From Calliopsis andreniformis (lineage: Eukaryota; Arthropoda; Insecta; Hymenoptera; Andrenidae): a stretch of 64,000 nucleotides of DNA. A model generated the notes under the pieces. The model saw only the letters and a list, made by a program, of their open reading frames with translations. It had not been told where the DNA came from and made no database searches. The stretch spans positions 2,232,001 to 2,296,000 of the forward strand of contig NW_027480464.1 of assembly GCF_051401765.1 (NCBI RefSeq), read 5' to 3'. The position numbers and the translations under genes were made by a program. Below, one piece after another: positions 25,909 to 38,454 of the stretch (its first letter is position 1; each line of letters opens with the position of its first letter).

Positions 25909-28900
25909 CAATCCTCAATCCTCAATCTTCAATCCTCAATAATCAATCTCCAATCCTCAATCCTCAATCCTCGATCCTCAATCCTCAGGCATCAATACTC
26001 AATCTTCAATACTCAATCCTCAATCCTCAATCCTCAATCCTCAATCCTCAGACCTCAATCCTCAATCCTCAATATTCAATCATCAATACTCAATCTTCAA
26101 TCCTCAATACTCAATCTGCAAACCTCAATCCTCAAACCTCAATCCTCAATCCTCATTTCTCAATCCTCAATACCCATCCTCAATCCTCAATTCTCAATCC
26201 TCAATCCTCAATATTGAATCATCAATAGTCAATCTTCAATCCTCCATCTTCAATCCTCAATACTCAATCTTCAATCCTCAATCCTCTATCCTCAATCCTC
26301 AATCCTCAATCCTCAGGCATCAATACTCAATCTACAATATTCAATCCTCAATCCTTAATCCTCAATCCACGATCCTCAACCTTCAATACTCAATACTCAA
26401 TCTTCAACCCTCAATCCTCAATCCTCAATCCTCAATCCTCAATCCTCAATCCTCAATATTCAATCCTCAATACTCATTCTTCAATCATCATCCTCAATCC
26501 TCAATTCTCAGTCGTCAATCCTCAATCCACAATCCTCATTCTTCAATCCTCAATACCCAATCCTCAATCTTCAATCCTCAAACATCAATCCTCAATTCTC
26601 AACCCTCAATCCTCAGTCCTCAGTTGTCGAACCTCAATACCCGACCCTTAGCACTCATCCTAAATCCTCAGTCCTCAATCCTCAATCCTCAAACCTAAAT
26701 CCTCTACCGTCAGTCCTCGTCCTCAATCCTCAAACCTCAATCCTCAATCCTCAATATTCAATCATCAATACTCAATCTTCAATCCTCAATCCTCAATCCT
26801 CAATCCTCAATCCTCAATCCACAATCCTCAACCTTGAATACTCAATAATCAATCTCCAATCCTACATCCTCATTCCTCAATCCTCAATCCTCAATCCTCA
26901 ATCCTCAATCCTCATTCTTCAATCCTCAATACCCAATCCTCAATCTTCAATCCTCAAACATCAATCCTCAATTCTCAATCCTCAATCCTCAGTCGTCAGT
27001 CGTCGAACCTCAATCCCCGACGCTTAGCACTCATCCTCAATCTTCAGTCCTCAATCCTCAATCCTCAAACCTAAATCCTCTACCGTCAGTCCTCGTCCTC
27101 AATCCTCAAACCTCAATCCTCTATCCTCAATATTCAATCATCAATACTCAATCTTCAATCCTCAATCCTCAATCCTCAATCCTCAATCCTCAATCCTCAA
27201 TCCTGAATCCTCATTCCCCAACCCTCAATCCTCATTCTTCAAACATCAATCCTCAACCCTCAGTCCTCATACTCAATTCTTAAATCTCAATCCTCAATCC
27301 TCAATACTCAATCTTCATTCCTCAATAATCAATCTCCAATCCTCAATCCTCAATCCTCGATCCTCAATCCTCAGGCATCAATACTCAATCTTCAATACTC
27401 AATCCTCAATCCTCAATCCTCAATCCTCAATCCTCAAACCTCAATCCTCAATCCTCAATATTCAATCATCAATACTCAATCTTCAATCCTCAATCCTCAA
27501 TCCTCAATCCTCAATCCTCAATCCTCAATCCTCAATCCTCAATCCTCAATCCTCAATCCTCAATCCTCAATCCTCAATCCTCAATCCGCAATATTCAATC
27601 CTCAATACTCAATCTTCAATCATCAATCCTCAATCCTCAATTCTCAGTCGTCAATCCTCAGTCATCAATCCTCAATCTTCAATACTCAATCGTCAATCCT
27701 TAGTCCTCAATCCTCAATCCTCAATCCTCGTTCCTCAAACCTCAATCCTCAACACTCAGTCTTCATCCTCAATCCTCAAACCTCAATCCTCAATCCTCAA
27801 TATTCAATCATCAATACTCAATCTTCAATACCCAATCCTCAATCCTCAATCCTCAATCTTCAACCCTGAATCCTCAATCCTCAATACTCAATCCTCAATC
27901 TTCAATCCTCAATACTCAATCTTCAATCCTCAATCCTCAATCCTCAATCCTCAATATTCAATCATCAATACTCAATCCTCAATTCTCAATCCTCAATCCT
28001 CAATCCTCAATCCTCAATACTCAATCCTCAATCCTCAATCCTCAATCCTCAATCCTCAATCCTCAATCCTCAATCCGCAATATTCAATCCTCAATACTCA
28101 ATCTTCAATCATCAATCCTCAATCCTTAGTCCTCAATCCTCAATCCTCAATCATCGTTCCTCAAACCTCAATCCTCAACCCTCAGTCTTCATCCTCAATC
28201 CTCAAACCTCAATCCTCAATCCTCAATATTCAATCATCAATACTCAATCTTCAATCCCCAATCCTCAAACCTCAATCCTCAATCCACATTCTTCAATCCT
28301 AAATACCCAATCCTTAATCTTCAATCCTCAATCCTCAATCCTCAATTCTCAATCCTCAATCCTTAATCCTCAGACCTCAAACATCAATATTCAACCCTCA
28401 GTCCTCGTCCTCAATACACAACCCTCAATCCTCAGTCCTCAATATTCAATCATAAATATTCAATCTTCAATCCTCAATCCTCAATCCTCAATCCTCAATC
28501 CTCAATCCTCAGTCTTCAACCCTGAATCCTCAATACTCAATCCTCAATCTTCAATCCTCAATACTCAATCTTCAATCCTCAATCCTCAATCGTCAATCCT
28601 CAATCCTCAATTTTCAATCCTCAACACTCAATCTTCAATCCTCAATCCTCAATCCTCAATCCTCAATCCTCATTCTTCAATCCTCAATACCCAATCCTCA
28701 ATCTTCAGTCCTCAATCCTCAATCCTCAATCCTAATTCCTCAATCCTCATTCTTCAATCCTCAATACCCAATCCTCAATTTCTATCCTCAATCCTCAATC
28801 CACATTTCTCAATCCTCAACCCTCAACCCTCAGCCCTCATCCTCCATCCTCAGTACTCAATCCTCTATCCTCAATCTTCAATCCTCAATACTCAATCTTC

Positions 28901-31000
28901 AATCCTCATTCCTCAATCCTCAATACTCAATCCTCAATCTTCAATCCTCAAACATCAATCCTCAATTCTCAATCCTCAATCCTCAGTCCTCAGTCGTCGA
29001 ACCTCAATCCCCGAACCTTAGCACTCATCCTCAATCCTCGTTCCTCAATCCTCAATCCTCAAACCTAAATCCTCTACCGTCAGTCCTCGTCCTCAATCCT
29101 CAAACCTCAATCCTCAATCCTCAATATTCAATCATCAATACTCAATCCTCAATCTTCAATCCTCAATACCCAATCTTCAATCCTCAATCCTCAATCCTCA
29201 ATCCTCAATCCTCAATCTTCAATCCTCAACACTAATCTTCAATCCTCAATCCCCAATCCTCAATCCTCAATCCTCATTCTTGAATCCTCAATCCTCAATC
29301 CTCAATATTCAATCGTCAATACTCAATCTTCAATCATCAATCCTTAATCCTCAATTCTCAGTCGTCAATCCTCAGTCATCAATCCTCAATCTTCAATACT
29401 CAATCGTCAATCCTTAGTCCTCAATCCTCAATCCTCGATCCTCGTTCCTCAAACCTCAATCCTCAACCCTCAGTCTTCATCCTCAATCCTCAAACCTCAA
29501 TCCTCAACCCTCAATATTCAATCATCAATACTCAATCTTCAATCCTCAATCCTCAAACCTCAACCCTCAATCCTCATTCTTCAATCCTAAATACCCAATC
29601 CTCAATCTTCAATCCTCAATCCTCAATCCTCAATTCTCAATCCTCAATCCTTATTCCCCAGACCTCAAACATCAATATTCAACCCTTAGTCCTCGTCCAC
29701 AATCCACAACCCTCAATCCGCAGTCATCAATATTCAATCATCAATATTCAATCTTCAATCCTCAATCCTCAATCCTCAATCCTCAATCCTCAATCCTCAA
29801 TCCTCAATCTTCAACCCTGAATCCTCAATCCTCAATACTCAATCCTCAATCTTCGATCCTCAATACTCAATCTTCAATCCTCAATCCTCAATCCTCAATT
29901 CTCAATCCTCAATCCTCAATCCTCAATCCTCAATCCTCAATCCTCAATCCTCAATCCACAATCCTCAACCTTCTATACTCAATAATCAATCTCCAATCCT
30001 AGATCGTCAATCCTCAATCCTCAATCCTCAATCTTCAACCCTGAATCCTCAATCCTCAATACTCAATACTCAATCTTCAATCCTGAATACTCAATCTTCA
30101 ATCCTCAATCCTCAATCCTCAATCCTCAGTCCTCAATCTTCAACCCTCAACACTCAACCTTCAATCCTCAATCCTAAATCCTCAATCCTCAATCCTCAAT
30201 CTTCAATCCTCATCACTAATCTTCAATCCTCAGTCCTCAATCCTCAATCCTCAACCCTCAATCCTCATTCTTCAATCCTCAATACCCAATCCTCAATCTT
30301 CAGTCCTCGATCCTCAAACCTCAATCCTAATTCCTCAATCCTCATTCTTCAAACCTCAATACCCAATCCTCAATTTCAATCCTCAACCCTCAATCCTCAT
30401 TTCTCAATCCTCAATCCTCAACCCTCAGCCCTCATCCTCCATCCTCAATCCTCAATCCTCAATCCTCATTCTTCAATCCTCAATACCCAATCCTCAATCT
30501 TCAATCCTCAATCCTCAATCCTCAATCCCAATTCCTCAATCCTCATTTCTCAATCCTCAATCCTCAACCCACAGCCCTCATCCTCCATCCTCAGTACTCA
30601 ATCCTCTATCCTTAATCTTCAATCCTCAATACCCAATCTTCAATCCTCATTCCTCAATCCTCAATCCTCAATCCTCAATCTTCAATCCTCAATACTCATT
30701 CTGCAACCCTCAATCCTCAAACCTCAATCCTCAATCCTCATTCCTCAATCCTCAATACCCAATCCTCAATCCTCAGTACTCAATCCTCAATCCTCAATCC
30801 TCAATCTTCAACCCTGAATCCTCAATCCTCAATACTCAATCCTCAATCTTCAATCCTCAATACTCAATCTTCCATCCTCAATCCTCAATCCTCAATCCTC
30901 AATATTCAATCATCAATACTCAATCTTCAATCCTCATTCCTCAATCCCCAATTCTCAATCCTCAATCCTCAATCCTCAATCCTCAGTCCTCATACTCAAT
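25909..31000. repeat. Macro-unit junction and start of macro-unit 3
   Basis: Copy of 12663-17733, at offset 13,246 at first and 13,267 by 15729/28996. 26907-31000 is therefore a truncated third copy of the 13-kb unit (copies 1 and 2 begin at 585 and 13661). The match breaks near 31000: this copy reads TCATACTCAATTCTCAATCC where the second reads TCATACTCAATTCTCAATTC. The subtype b landmark at 28996 has a private variant, CCCCGAACCTTAGC. Confidence 0.84.
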
Positions 31001-31298
31001 TCTCAATCCTCAATCCTCAATACTCGATCCTCAATCCTCAGGCATCAATACTCAATCTTCAATACTCAATCCTCAATCCTCAATCCTCAATCCTCAATCC
31101 TCAGACCTCAATCCTCAATCCTCAATATTCAATCATCAATACTCAATCTTCAATCCTCAATACTCAATCTGCAAACCTCAATCCTCAAACCTCAATCCTC
31201 AATCCTCATTTCTCAATCCTCAATACCCATCCTCAATCCTCAATTCTCAATCCTCAATCCTCAATATTGAATCATCAATAGTCAATCTTCAATCCTCC
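31001..31298. repeat. Bridge between macro-unit 3 and the 2,628-bp duplication
   Basis: Heptamers only. Its order (CTCGATCC, AGGCATCAATACTC, CAGACCTCAATCC, AATATTGAATCATC) follows 25971-26252 with small indels, so it is a shortened copy of that stretch. The same bridge occurs at 53528-53825, with AATACTCGATCC as a shared private variant. Confidence 0.75.
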
Positions 31299-33926
31299 AT
31301 CTTCAATCCTCAATACTCAATCTTCAATCCTCAATCCTCTATCCTCAATCCTCAATCCTCAATCCTCAGGCATCAATACTCAATCTACAATATTCAATCC
31401 TCAATCCTTAATCCTCAATCCACGATCCTCAACCTTCAATACTCAATACTCAATCTTCAACCCTCAATCCTCAATCCTCAATCCTCAATCCTCAATCCTC
31501 AATATTCAATCCTCAATACTCATTCTTCAATCATCATCCTCAATCCTCAATTCTCAGTCGTCAATCCTCAATCCACAATCCTCATTCTTCAATCCTCAAT
31601 ACCCAATCCTCAATCTTCAATCCTCAAACATCAATCCTCAATTCTCAACCCTCAATCCTCAGTCCTCAGTTGTCGAACCTCAATACCCGACCCTTAGCAC
31701 TCATCCTAAATCCTCAGTCCTCAATCCTCAATCCTCAAACCTAAATCCTCTACCGTCAGTCCTCGTCCTCAATCCTCAAACCTCAATCCTCAATCCTCAA
31801 TATTCAATCATCAATACTCAATCTTCAATCCTCAATCCTCAATCCTCAATCCTTAATCCTCAATCCACAATCCTCAACCTTGAATACTCAATAATCAATC
31901 TCCAATCCTACATCCTCAATCCTTAATCCTCAATCCTCAATCCTCAATCCTCAATCCTCATTCTTCAATCCTCAATACCCAATCCTCAATCTTCAATCCT
32001 AAAACATCAATCCTCAATTCTCAATCCTCAATCCTCAGTCGTCAGTCGTCGAACCTCAATCCCCGACGCTTAGCACTCATCCTCAATCTTCAGTCCTCAA
32101 TCCTCAATCCTCAAACCTAAATCCTCTACCGTCAGTCCTCGTCCTCAATCCTCAAACCTCAATCCTCTATCCTCAATATTCAATCATCAATACTCAATCT
32201 TCAATCCTCAATCCTCAATCCTCAATCCTCAATCCTCAATCCACAATCCTGAATCCTCATTCCCCAACCCTCAATCCTCATTCTTCAAACCTCAATCCTC
32301 AACCCTCAGTCCTCATACTCAATTCTTAAATCTCAATCCTCAATCCTCAATACTCAATCTTCATTCCTCAATAATCAATCTCCAATCCTCAATCCTCAAT
32401 CCTCGATCCTCAATCCTCAGGCATCAATACTCAATCTTCAATACTCAATCCTCAATCCTCAATCCTCAATCCTCAATCCTCAAACCTCAATCCTCAATCC
32501 TCAATATTCAATCATCAATACTCAATCTTCAATCCTCAATCCTCAATCCTCAATCCTCAATCCTCATTCTTCAATCCTCAATACCCAATCCTCAATCTTC
32601 AATCCTCAATCCTCAATCCTCAATCCTAATTCCTCAATCCTCATTCTTCAATCCTCAATACCCAATCCTCAATTTCAATCCTCAATCCTCAATCCTCATT
32701 TCTCAATCCTCAATCCTCAACCCTCAGCCCTCATCCTCCATCCTCAGTACTCAATCCTCTATCCTCAATCTTCAATCCTCAATACTCAATCTTCAATCCT
32801 CATTCCTCAATCCTCAATCCTCAATCCTCAATCTTCAATCCTCAAACATCTATCCTCAATTCTCAATCCTCAATCCTCAGTCCTCAGTCGTCGAACATCA
32901 ATCCCCGACCCTTAGCACTCATCCTCAATCCTCATCCCTCAATCCTCAATCCTCAAACCTAAATCCTCTACCGTCAGTCCTCGTCCTCAATCCTCAAACC
33001 TCAATCCTCAATCCTCAATATTCAATCATCAATTCTCAATCTTCAATCCTCAATCCTCAATCCTCAATCCTCAATCCTCAATCCTCAATCCTCAATATTC
33101 AATCATCAATACTCAATCTTTAACCCTCAATCTTCAATCCTCAATGCTCAATCTTCAATCCTCAATCCTCAATCCTCAATCCTCAATCCTCAATCCTCAA
33201 TATTCAATCCTCAATACTCAATCTTCAATCCTCAATCCTCAATCCTCAATATTCAATCCTCAATACTCAATCTTCAATCATCAATACTCAATCTTCAACC
33301 CTCAGTCTTCAATCCTCAATACTCAATCCTCAATCCTCAATATTCAACCCTCAGCCCCCATCCTCCATCCTCAATACTCAATCCTCAATCCCCAATCTTC
33401 AATCCTCAATTCTCAATCTTCGATCCTCGATCCTCAATCCTCAATATTCAATCCTCAATACTCAATCTTCAATCAGCAATCCTCAATCCCCAATTCTCAG
33501 TCGTCAATCCTCAGTCATCAATCCTCAATCTTCAATACTCAATCGTCAATCCTTAGTCCTCAATCCTCAATCCTCAATCCTCAATCCTCATTCCTCAATA
33601 TTCAATCATCAATACTCAATCTTCAACCCTCAATCTTCAATCCTCAATACTCAATCTTCAATCCTGAATCCTCAATCCTCAATCCTCAATCCTCAATCCT
33701 CAGGCATCAATACTCAATCTACAATATTCAATCCTCAATCCTTAACCCTCAATCCACAATCCTCAAGCTTCAATAATCAATACTGAATCTTCAATCCTCA
33801 ATCCTCAATCCTCAATCCTCAATCCTCAATCCTCAATCTTCAATCCTCAATTCTCAATCTTCAATCCTCGATCCTCAATCCTCAATCCTCAATATTCAAT
33901 CATCAATACTCAATCTTCAACCCTCA
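31299..33926. repeat. 2,628-bp tandem unit, copy 1
   Basis: Every landmark here recurs 2,628 bp later: 31672 and 34300 (c), 32048 and 34676 (a), 32890 and 35518 (d), and the HindIII-type AAGCTT at 33765 and 36393. The match runs from 31299 to 33967, so about 41 bp are present three times (31299, 33927, 36555). That identifies the crossover tract. The one difference noticed is CCACAATCCTGAATCC near 32252 against CCTCAATCCTGAATCC in copy 2. 2,628 is 7 x 375 + 3, so the register shifts are duplicated too. The + strand open stretch 33144-33776 is repeat-encoded. Confidence 0.92.
33765..33770. other. AAGCTT (HindIII-type) array markers
   Basis: CAAGCTTC is a rare variant, noticed at 33765, 36393, 45239 and 56299 only. 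Spacings of 2,628, 8,846 and 11,060 bp equal the block offsets, so it is a ready physical marker for the higher-order layout. Confidence 0.8.
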
Positions 33927-36554
33927 ATCTTCAATCCTCAATACTCAATCTTCAATCCTCAATCCTCTATCCTCAATCCTCAATCCTCAATCCTCAGGCA
34001 TCAATACTCAATCTACAATATTCAATCCTCAATCCTTAATCCTCAATCCACGATCCTCAACCTTCAATACTCAATACTCAATCTTCAACCCTCAATCCTC
34101 AATCCTCAATCCTCAATCCTCAATCCTCAATATTCAATCCTCAATACTCATTCTTCAATCATCATCCTCAATCCTCAATTCTCAGTCGTCAATCCTCAAT
34201 CCACAATCCTCATTCTTCAATCCTCAATACCCAATCCTCAATCTTCAATCCTCAAACATCAATCCTCAATTCTCAACCCTCAATCCTCAGTCCTCAGTTG
34301 TCGAACCTCAATACCCGACCCTTAGCACTCATCCTAAATCCTCAGTCCTCAATCCTCAATCCTCAAACCTAAATCCTCTACCGTCAGTCCTCGTCCTCAA
34401 TCCTCAAACCTCAATCCTCAATCCTCAATATTCAATCATCAATACTCAATCTTCAATCCTCAATCCTCAATCCTCAATCCTTAATCCTCAATCCACAATC
34501 CTCAACCTTGAATACTCAATAATCAATCTCCAATCCTACATCCTCAATCCTTAATCCTCAATCCTCAATCCTCAATCCTCAATCCTCATTCTTCAATCCT
34601 CAATACCCAATCCTCAATCTTCAATCCTAAAACATCAATCCTCAATTCTCAATCCTCAATCCTCAGTCGTCAGTCGTCGAACCTCAATCCCCGACGCTTA
34701 GCACTCATCCTCAATCTTCAGTCCTCAATCCTCAATCCTCAAACCTAAATCCTCTACCGTCAGTCCTCGTCCTCAATCCTCAAACCTCAATCCTCTATCC
34801 TCAATATTCAATCATCAATACTCAATCTTCAATCCTCAATCCTCAATCCTCAATCCTCAATCCTCAATCCTCAATCCTGAATCCTCATTCCCCAACCCTC
34901 AATCCTCATTCTTCAAACCTCAATCCTCAACCCTCAGTCCTCATACTCAATTCTTAAATCTCAATCCTCAATCCTCAATACTCAATCTTCATTCCTCAAT
35001 AATCAATCTCCAATCCTCAATCCTCAATCCTCGATCCTCAATCCTCAGGCATCAATACTCAATCTTCAATACTCAATCCTCAATCCTCAATCCTCAATCC
35101 TCAATCCTCAAACCTCAATCCTCAATCCTCAATATTCAATCATCAATACTCAATCTTCAATCCTCAATCCTCAATCCTCAATCCTCAATCCTCATTCTTC
35201 AATCCTCAATACCCAATCCTCAATCTTCAATCCTCAATCCTCAATCCTCAATCCTAATTCCTCAATCCTCATTCTTCAATCCTCAATACCCAATCCTCAA
35301 TTTCAATCCTCAATCCTCAATCCTCATTTCTCAATCCTCAATCCTCAACCCTCAGCCCTCATCCTCCATCCTCAGTACTCAATCCTCTATCCTCAATCTT
35401 CAATCCTCAATACTCAATCTTCAATCCTCATTCCTCAATCCTCAATCCTCAATCCTCAATCTTCAATCCTCAAACATCTATCCTCAATTCTCAATCCTCA
35501 ATCCTCAGTCCTCAGTCGTCGAACATCAATCCCCGACCCTTAGCACTCATCCTCAATCCTCATCCCTCAATCCTCAATCCTCAAACCTAAATCCTCTACC
35601 GTCAGTCCTCGTCCTCAATCCTCAAACCTCAATCCTCAATCCTCAATATTCAATCATCAATTCTCAATCTTCAATCCTCAATCCTCAATCCTCAATCCTC
35701 AATCCTCAATCCTCAATCCTCAATATTCAATCATCAATACTCAATCTTTAACCCTCAATCTTCAATCCTCAATGCTCAATCTTCAATCCTCAATCCTCAA
35801 TCCTCAATCCTCAATCCTCAATCCTCAATATTCAATCCTCAATACTCAATCTTCAATCCTCAATCCTCAATCCTCAATATTCAATCCTCAATACTCAATC
35901 TTCAATCATCAATACTCAATCTTCAACCCTCAGTCTTCAATCCTCAATACTCAATCCTCAATCCTCAATATTCAACCCTCAGCCCCCATCCTCCATCCTC
36001 AATACTCAATCCTCAATCCCCAATCTTCAATCCTCAATTCTCAATCTTCGATCCTCGATCCTCAATCCTCAATATTCAATCCTCAATACTCAATCTTCAA
36101 TCAGCAATCCTCAATCCCCAATTCTCAGTCGTCAATCCTCAGTCATCAATCCTCAATCTTCAATACTCAATCGTCAATCCTTAGTCCTCAATCCTCAATC
36201 CTCAATCCTCAATCCTCATTCCTCAATATTCAATCATCAATACTCAATCTTCAACCCTCAATCTTCAATCCTCAATACTCAATCTTCAATCCTGAATCCT
36301 CAATCCTCAATCCTCAATCCTCAATCCTCAGGCATCAATACTCAATCTACAATATTCAATCCTCAATCCTTAACCCTCAATCCACAATCCTCAAGCTTCA
36401 ATAATCAATACTGAATCTTCAATCCTCAATCCTCAATCCTCAATCCTCAATCCTCAATCCTCAATCTTCAATCCTCAATTCTCAATCTTCAATCCTCGAT
36501 CCTCAATCCTCAATCCTCAATATTCAATCATCAATACTCAATCTTCAACCCTCA
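33927..36554. repeat. 2,628-bp tandem unit, copy 2
   Basis: This is the second member of the tandem pair, and the downstream sequence continues from it. The matching block at 52379-58276 has only one such unit (offset 22,527 on the left, 19,906 on the right, a difference of about 2,628 after one extra heptamer). The tandem state therefore arose, or was lost, on one copy only. The open stretch 35772-36404 repeats the frame of 33144-33776. Confidence 0.92.
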
Positions 36555-38370
36555 ATCTTCAATCCTCAATACTCAATCTTCAATCCTCAATCCTCAATCC
36601 TCAATCCTCAATCCTCAATCCTCAATCCTCAATCCTCAATCCTCAGGCATCAATACTCAATCTACAATATTCAATCCTCAGTCCTTAATCCTCAATCCAC
36701 AATCCTCAACCTTCAATACTCAATACTCAATCTTCAATCCTCAATCCTCACTCCGCAATCCTCAATCCTCAAACCTCAATCCTCAATCCTCAATATTCAA
36801 TCATCAATACTCAATCTTCAATACGCAATCCTCAATCCTCAATCCTCAACCCTCAATCCTCATTCCTCAAACCTCAATCCTCAACCCTCAGTCCTCATAC
36901 TCAATTCTCAATTCTCAATCCTCAATTCTCAATCCTCAATCTTCAGTCCTCAATAATCAATCTCCAATTCTAGATCCTCAGTCCCCAATCTTCAATCCTT
37001 AATCCTCAATCTTCAATCCCCAATCCCCAGTACTCAATCTTCAATCCTCAATGCTCAATCCTCAATCCTCAATCCTCAGTCCTCAGACCTCAATCTTCAA
37101 TCCTCAAACCTCAATCCTCAACCGTCAGTCCTCATTCTCCAACCTCAATCCTCAATCCTCAATCCTCAATCTTCAATCCCCAATACTCAATCTTCAATCC
37201 TCAATCCTCAATACTCGATCCTCAATCCTCAAGCCTCAGGCATCAATACTCAATCTTCAATACCCAATCCTCAATCCTCAATCCTCAATCCTCAATCCTC
37301 AACCATCAATCCTCATTCCTCAAACCTCAATCCTCAACCCTCAGTCCTCATCCTCAATTCTCAATTCTCAATCCTCAATCCTCAATCCTCAATCTTCAAT
37401 CCTCAATAATCAATCTCCGATCCTAGGTCCTCAATCCCCAACCTTCAATCGTTAATCCTCAATCTTCAATCCTCAATCCCCAGTCATCAATCTTCAATCC
37501 TCAATGCTCAACCCTCAATCCTCAATCCTCAGTCCTCAGTCCCCAATCCTTAATCCTCAAACCTCAATCCTCAACCGTCAGTCCTCGTCCTCAATCCTCA
37601 AACCTCAATCATCAATCCTCAATATTCAATCATCTATACTCAATCTTCAATCCTCAATCCTCAAACCTCAATCCTCAATCCTCATTCTTCAATCCTAAAT
37701 ACCCAATCCTCAATTTCCAATCCTCAATCCTCAATCCTCAATTCTCAATCCTCAATCCTTAATCCTCAGACCTCAAACATCAATATTCAACCCTCAGTCC
37801 TCGTCCTCAATCCACAACCCTCAATCCTCAGTCCTCAATATTCAATCATCAATATTCAATCTTCAATCCTCAATCCTCAATCCTCAATCCTCAATCCTCA
37901 ATCCTCAATCCTCAATTTTCATCCCTGAAGCCTCAATCCTCAATACTCAATCCTCTATCTTCAATCCTCAATACTCAATCTTCAATCCTTAATCCTCAAT
38001 CTGCAATCCCGAATCCCCAGTACTCAATCTTCAATCCTCAATGCTCAATCCTCAATCCTCAATCCTCAATCTTCAATCCTCAATAATCAATCTCCGATCC
38101 TAGATCCTCAATCCCCAATCTTCAATCGTTAATCCTCAATATTCAATCCTCAATCCCCAGTCATCAATCTTCAATCCTCAATGCTCAATCCTCAATCCTC
38201 AATCCTCAATCCTCAGTCCTCAATCCCCAATCCTCAATCCTCTAACCTCAATCCTCAACCGTCAGTCCTCGTCCTCAATCCTCAAACCTCAATCCACAAT
38301 CCTCAATATTCAATCGACAATACTCAATCATCAATCCTCAATCCTCAATCCTCATTTCTCAATCCTCAAT
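36555..38370. repeat. Module G, copy 1 (right part of block 29852-38370)
   Basis: Recurs at 45401-47216 (offset 8,846) and at 56461-58276 (a further 11,060). Marks include CTCACTCCGCAATCC near 36750, CAATACGCAATCC near 36822, CTCCAATTCTAGATCC near 36962, an AvrII-type CCTAGG at 37422, and ATCCCTGAAGCCTC near 37921. Open stretches 37051-37455, 37504-37698 and 38181-38405 arise from AATGCTC units and encode SSILNPQ-type repeats only. Confidence 0.87.
37422..37427. other. CCTAGG (AvrII-type) array markers
   Basis: Noticed at 37422, 46268, 48262, 50501, 57328, 59322, 61561 and 63800, all in the right-hand 27 kb. Within each cluster of the 2,239-bp family the spacing is exactly 2,239 bp. Elsewhere the same module reads CCTAGATCC, so the site arose by one A to G change that then spread with the units. 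Confidence 0.8.
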
Positions 38371-38454
38371 CCTCAATATTCGAACCATCAATACTCAATC
38401 TTTAACCCTCAATCTTCAATCCTCAATGCTCAAATCTCAATCCTCAATCCTCAA
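38371..38454. repeat. Short junction segment resembling 21240-21310
   Basis: About 80 bp between module G and module E copy 3. It carries ATTCGAACCATC and TCTTTAACCC as at 21248-21285, followed by AATGCTCAAATCTC. It is a small relic of another module caught between two larger blocks. Confidence 0.65.
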
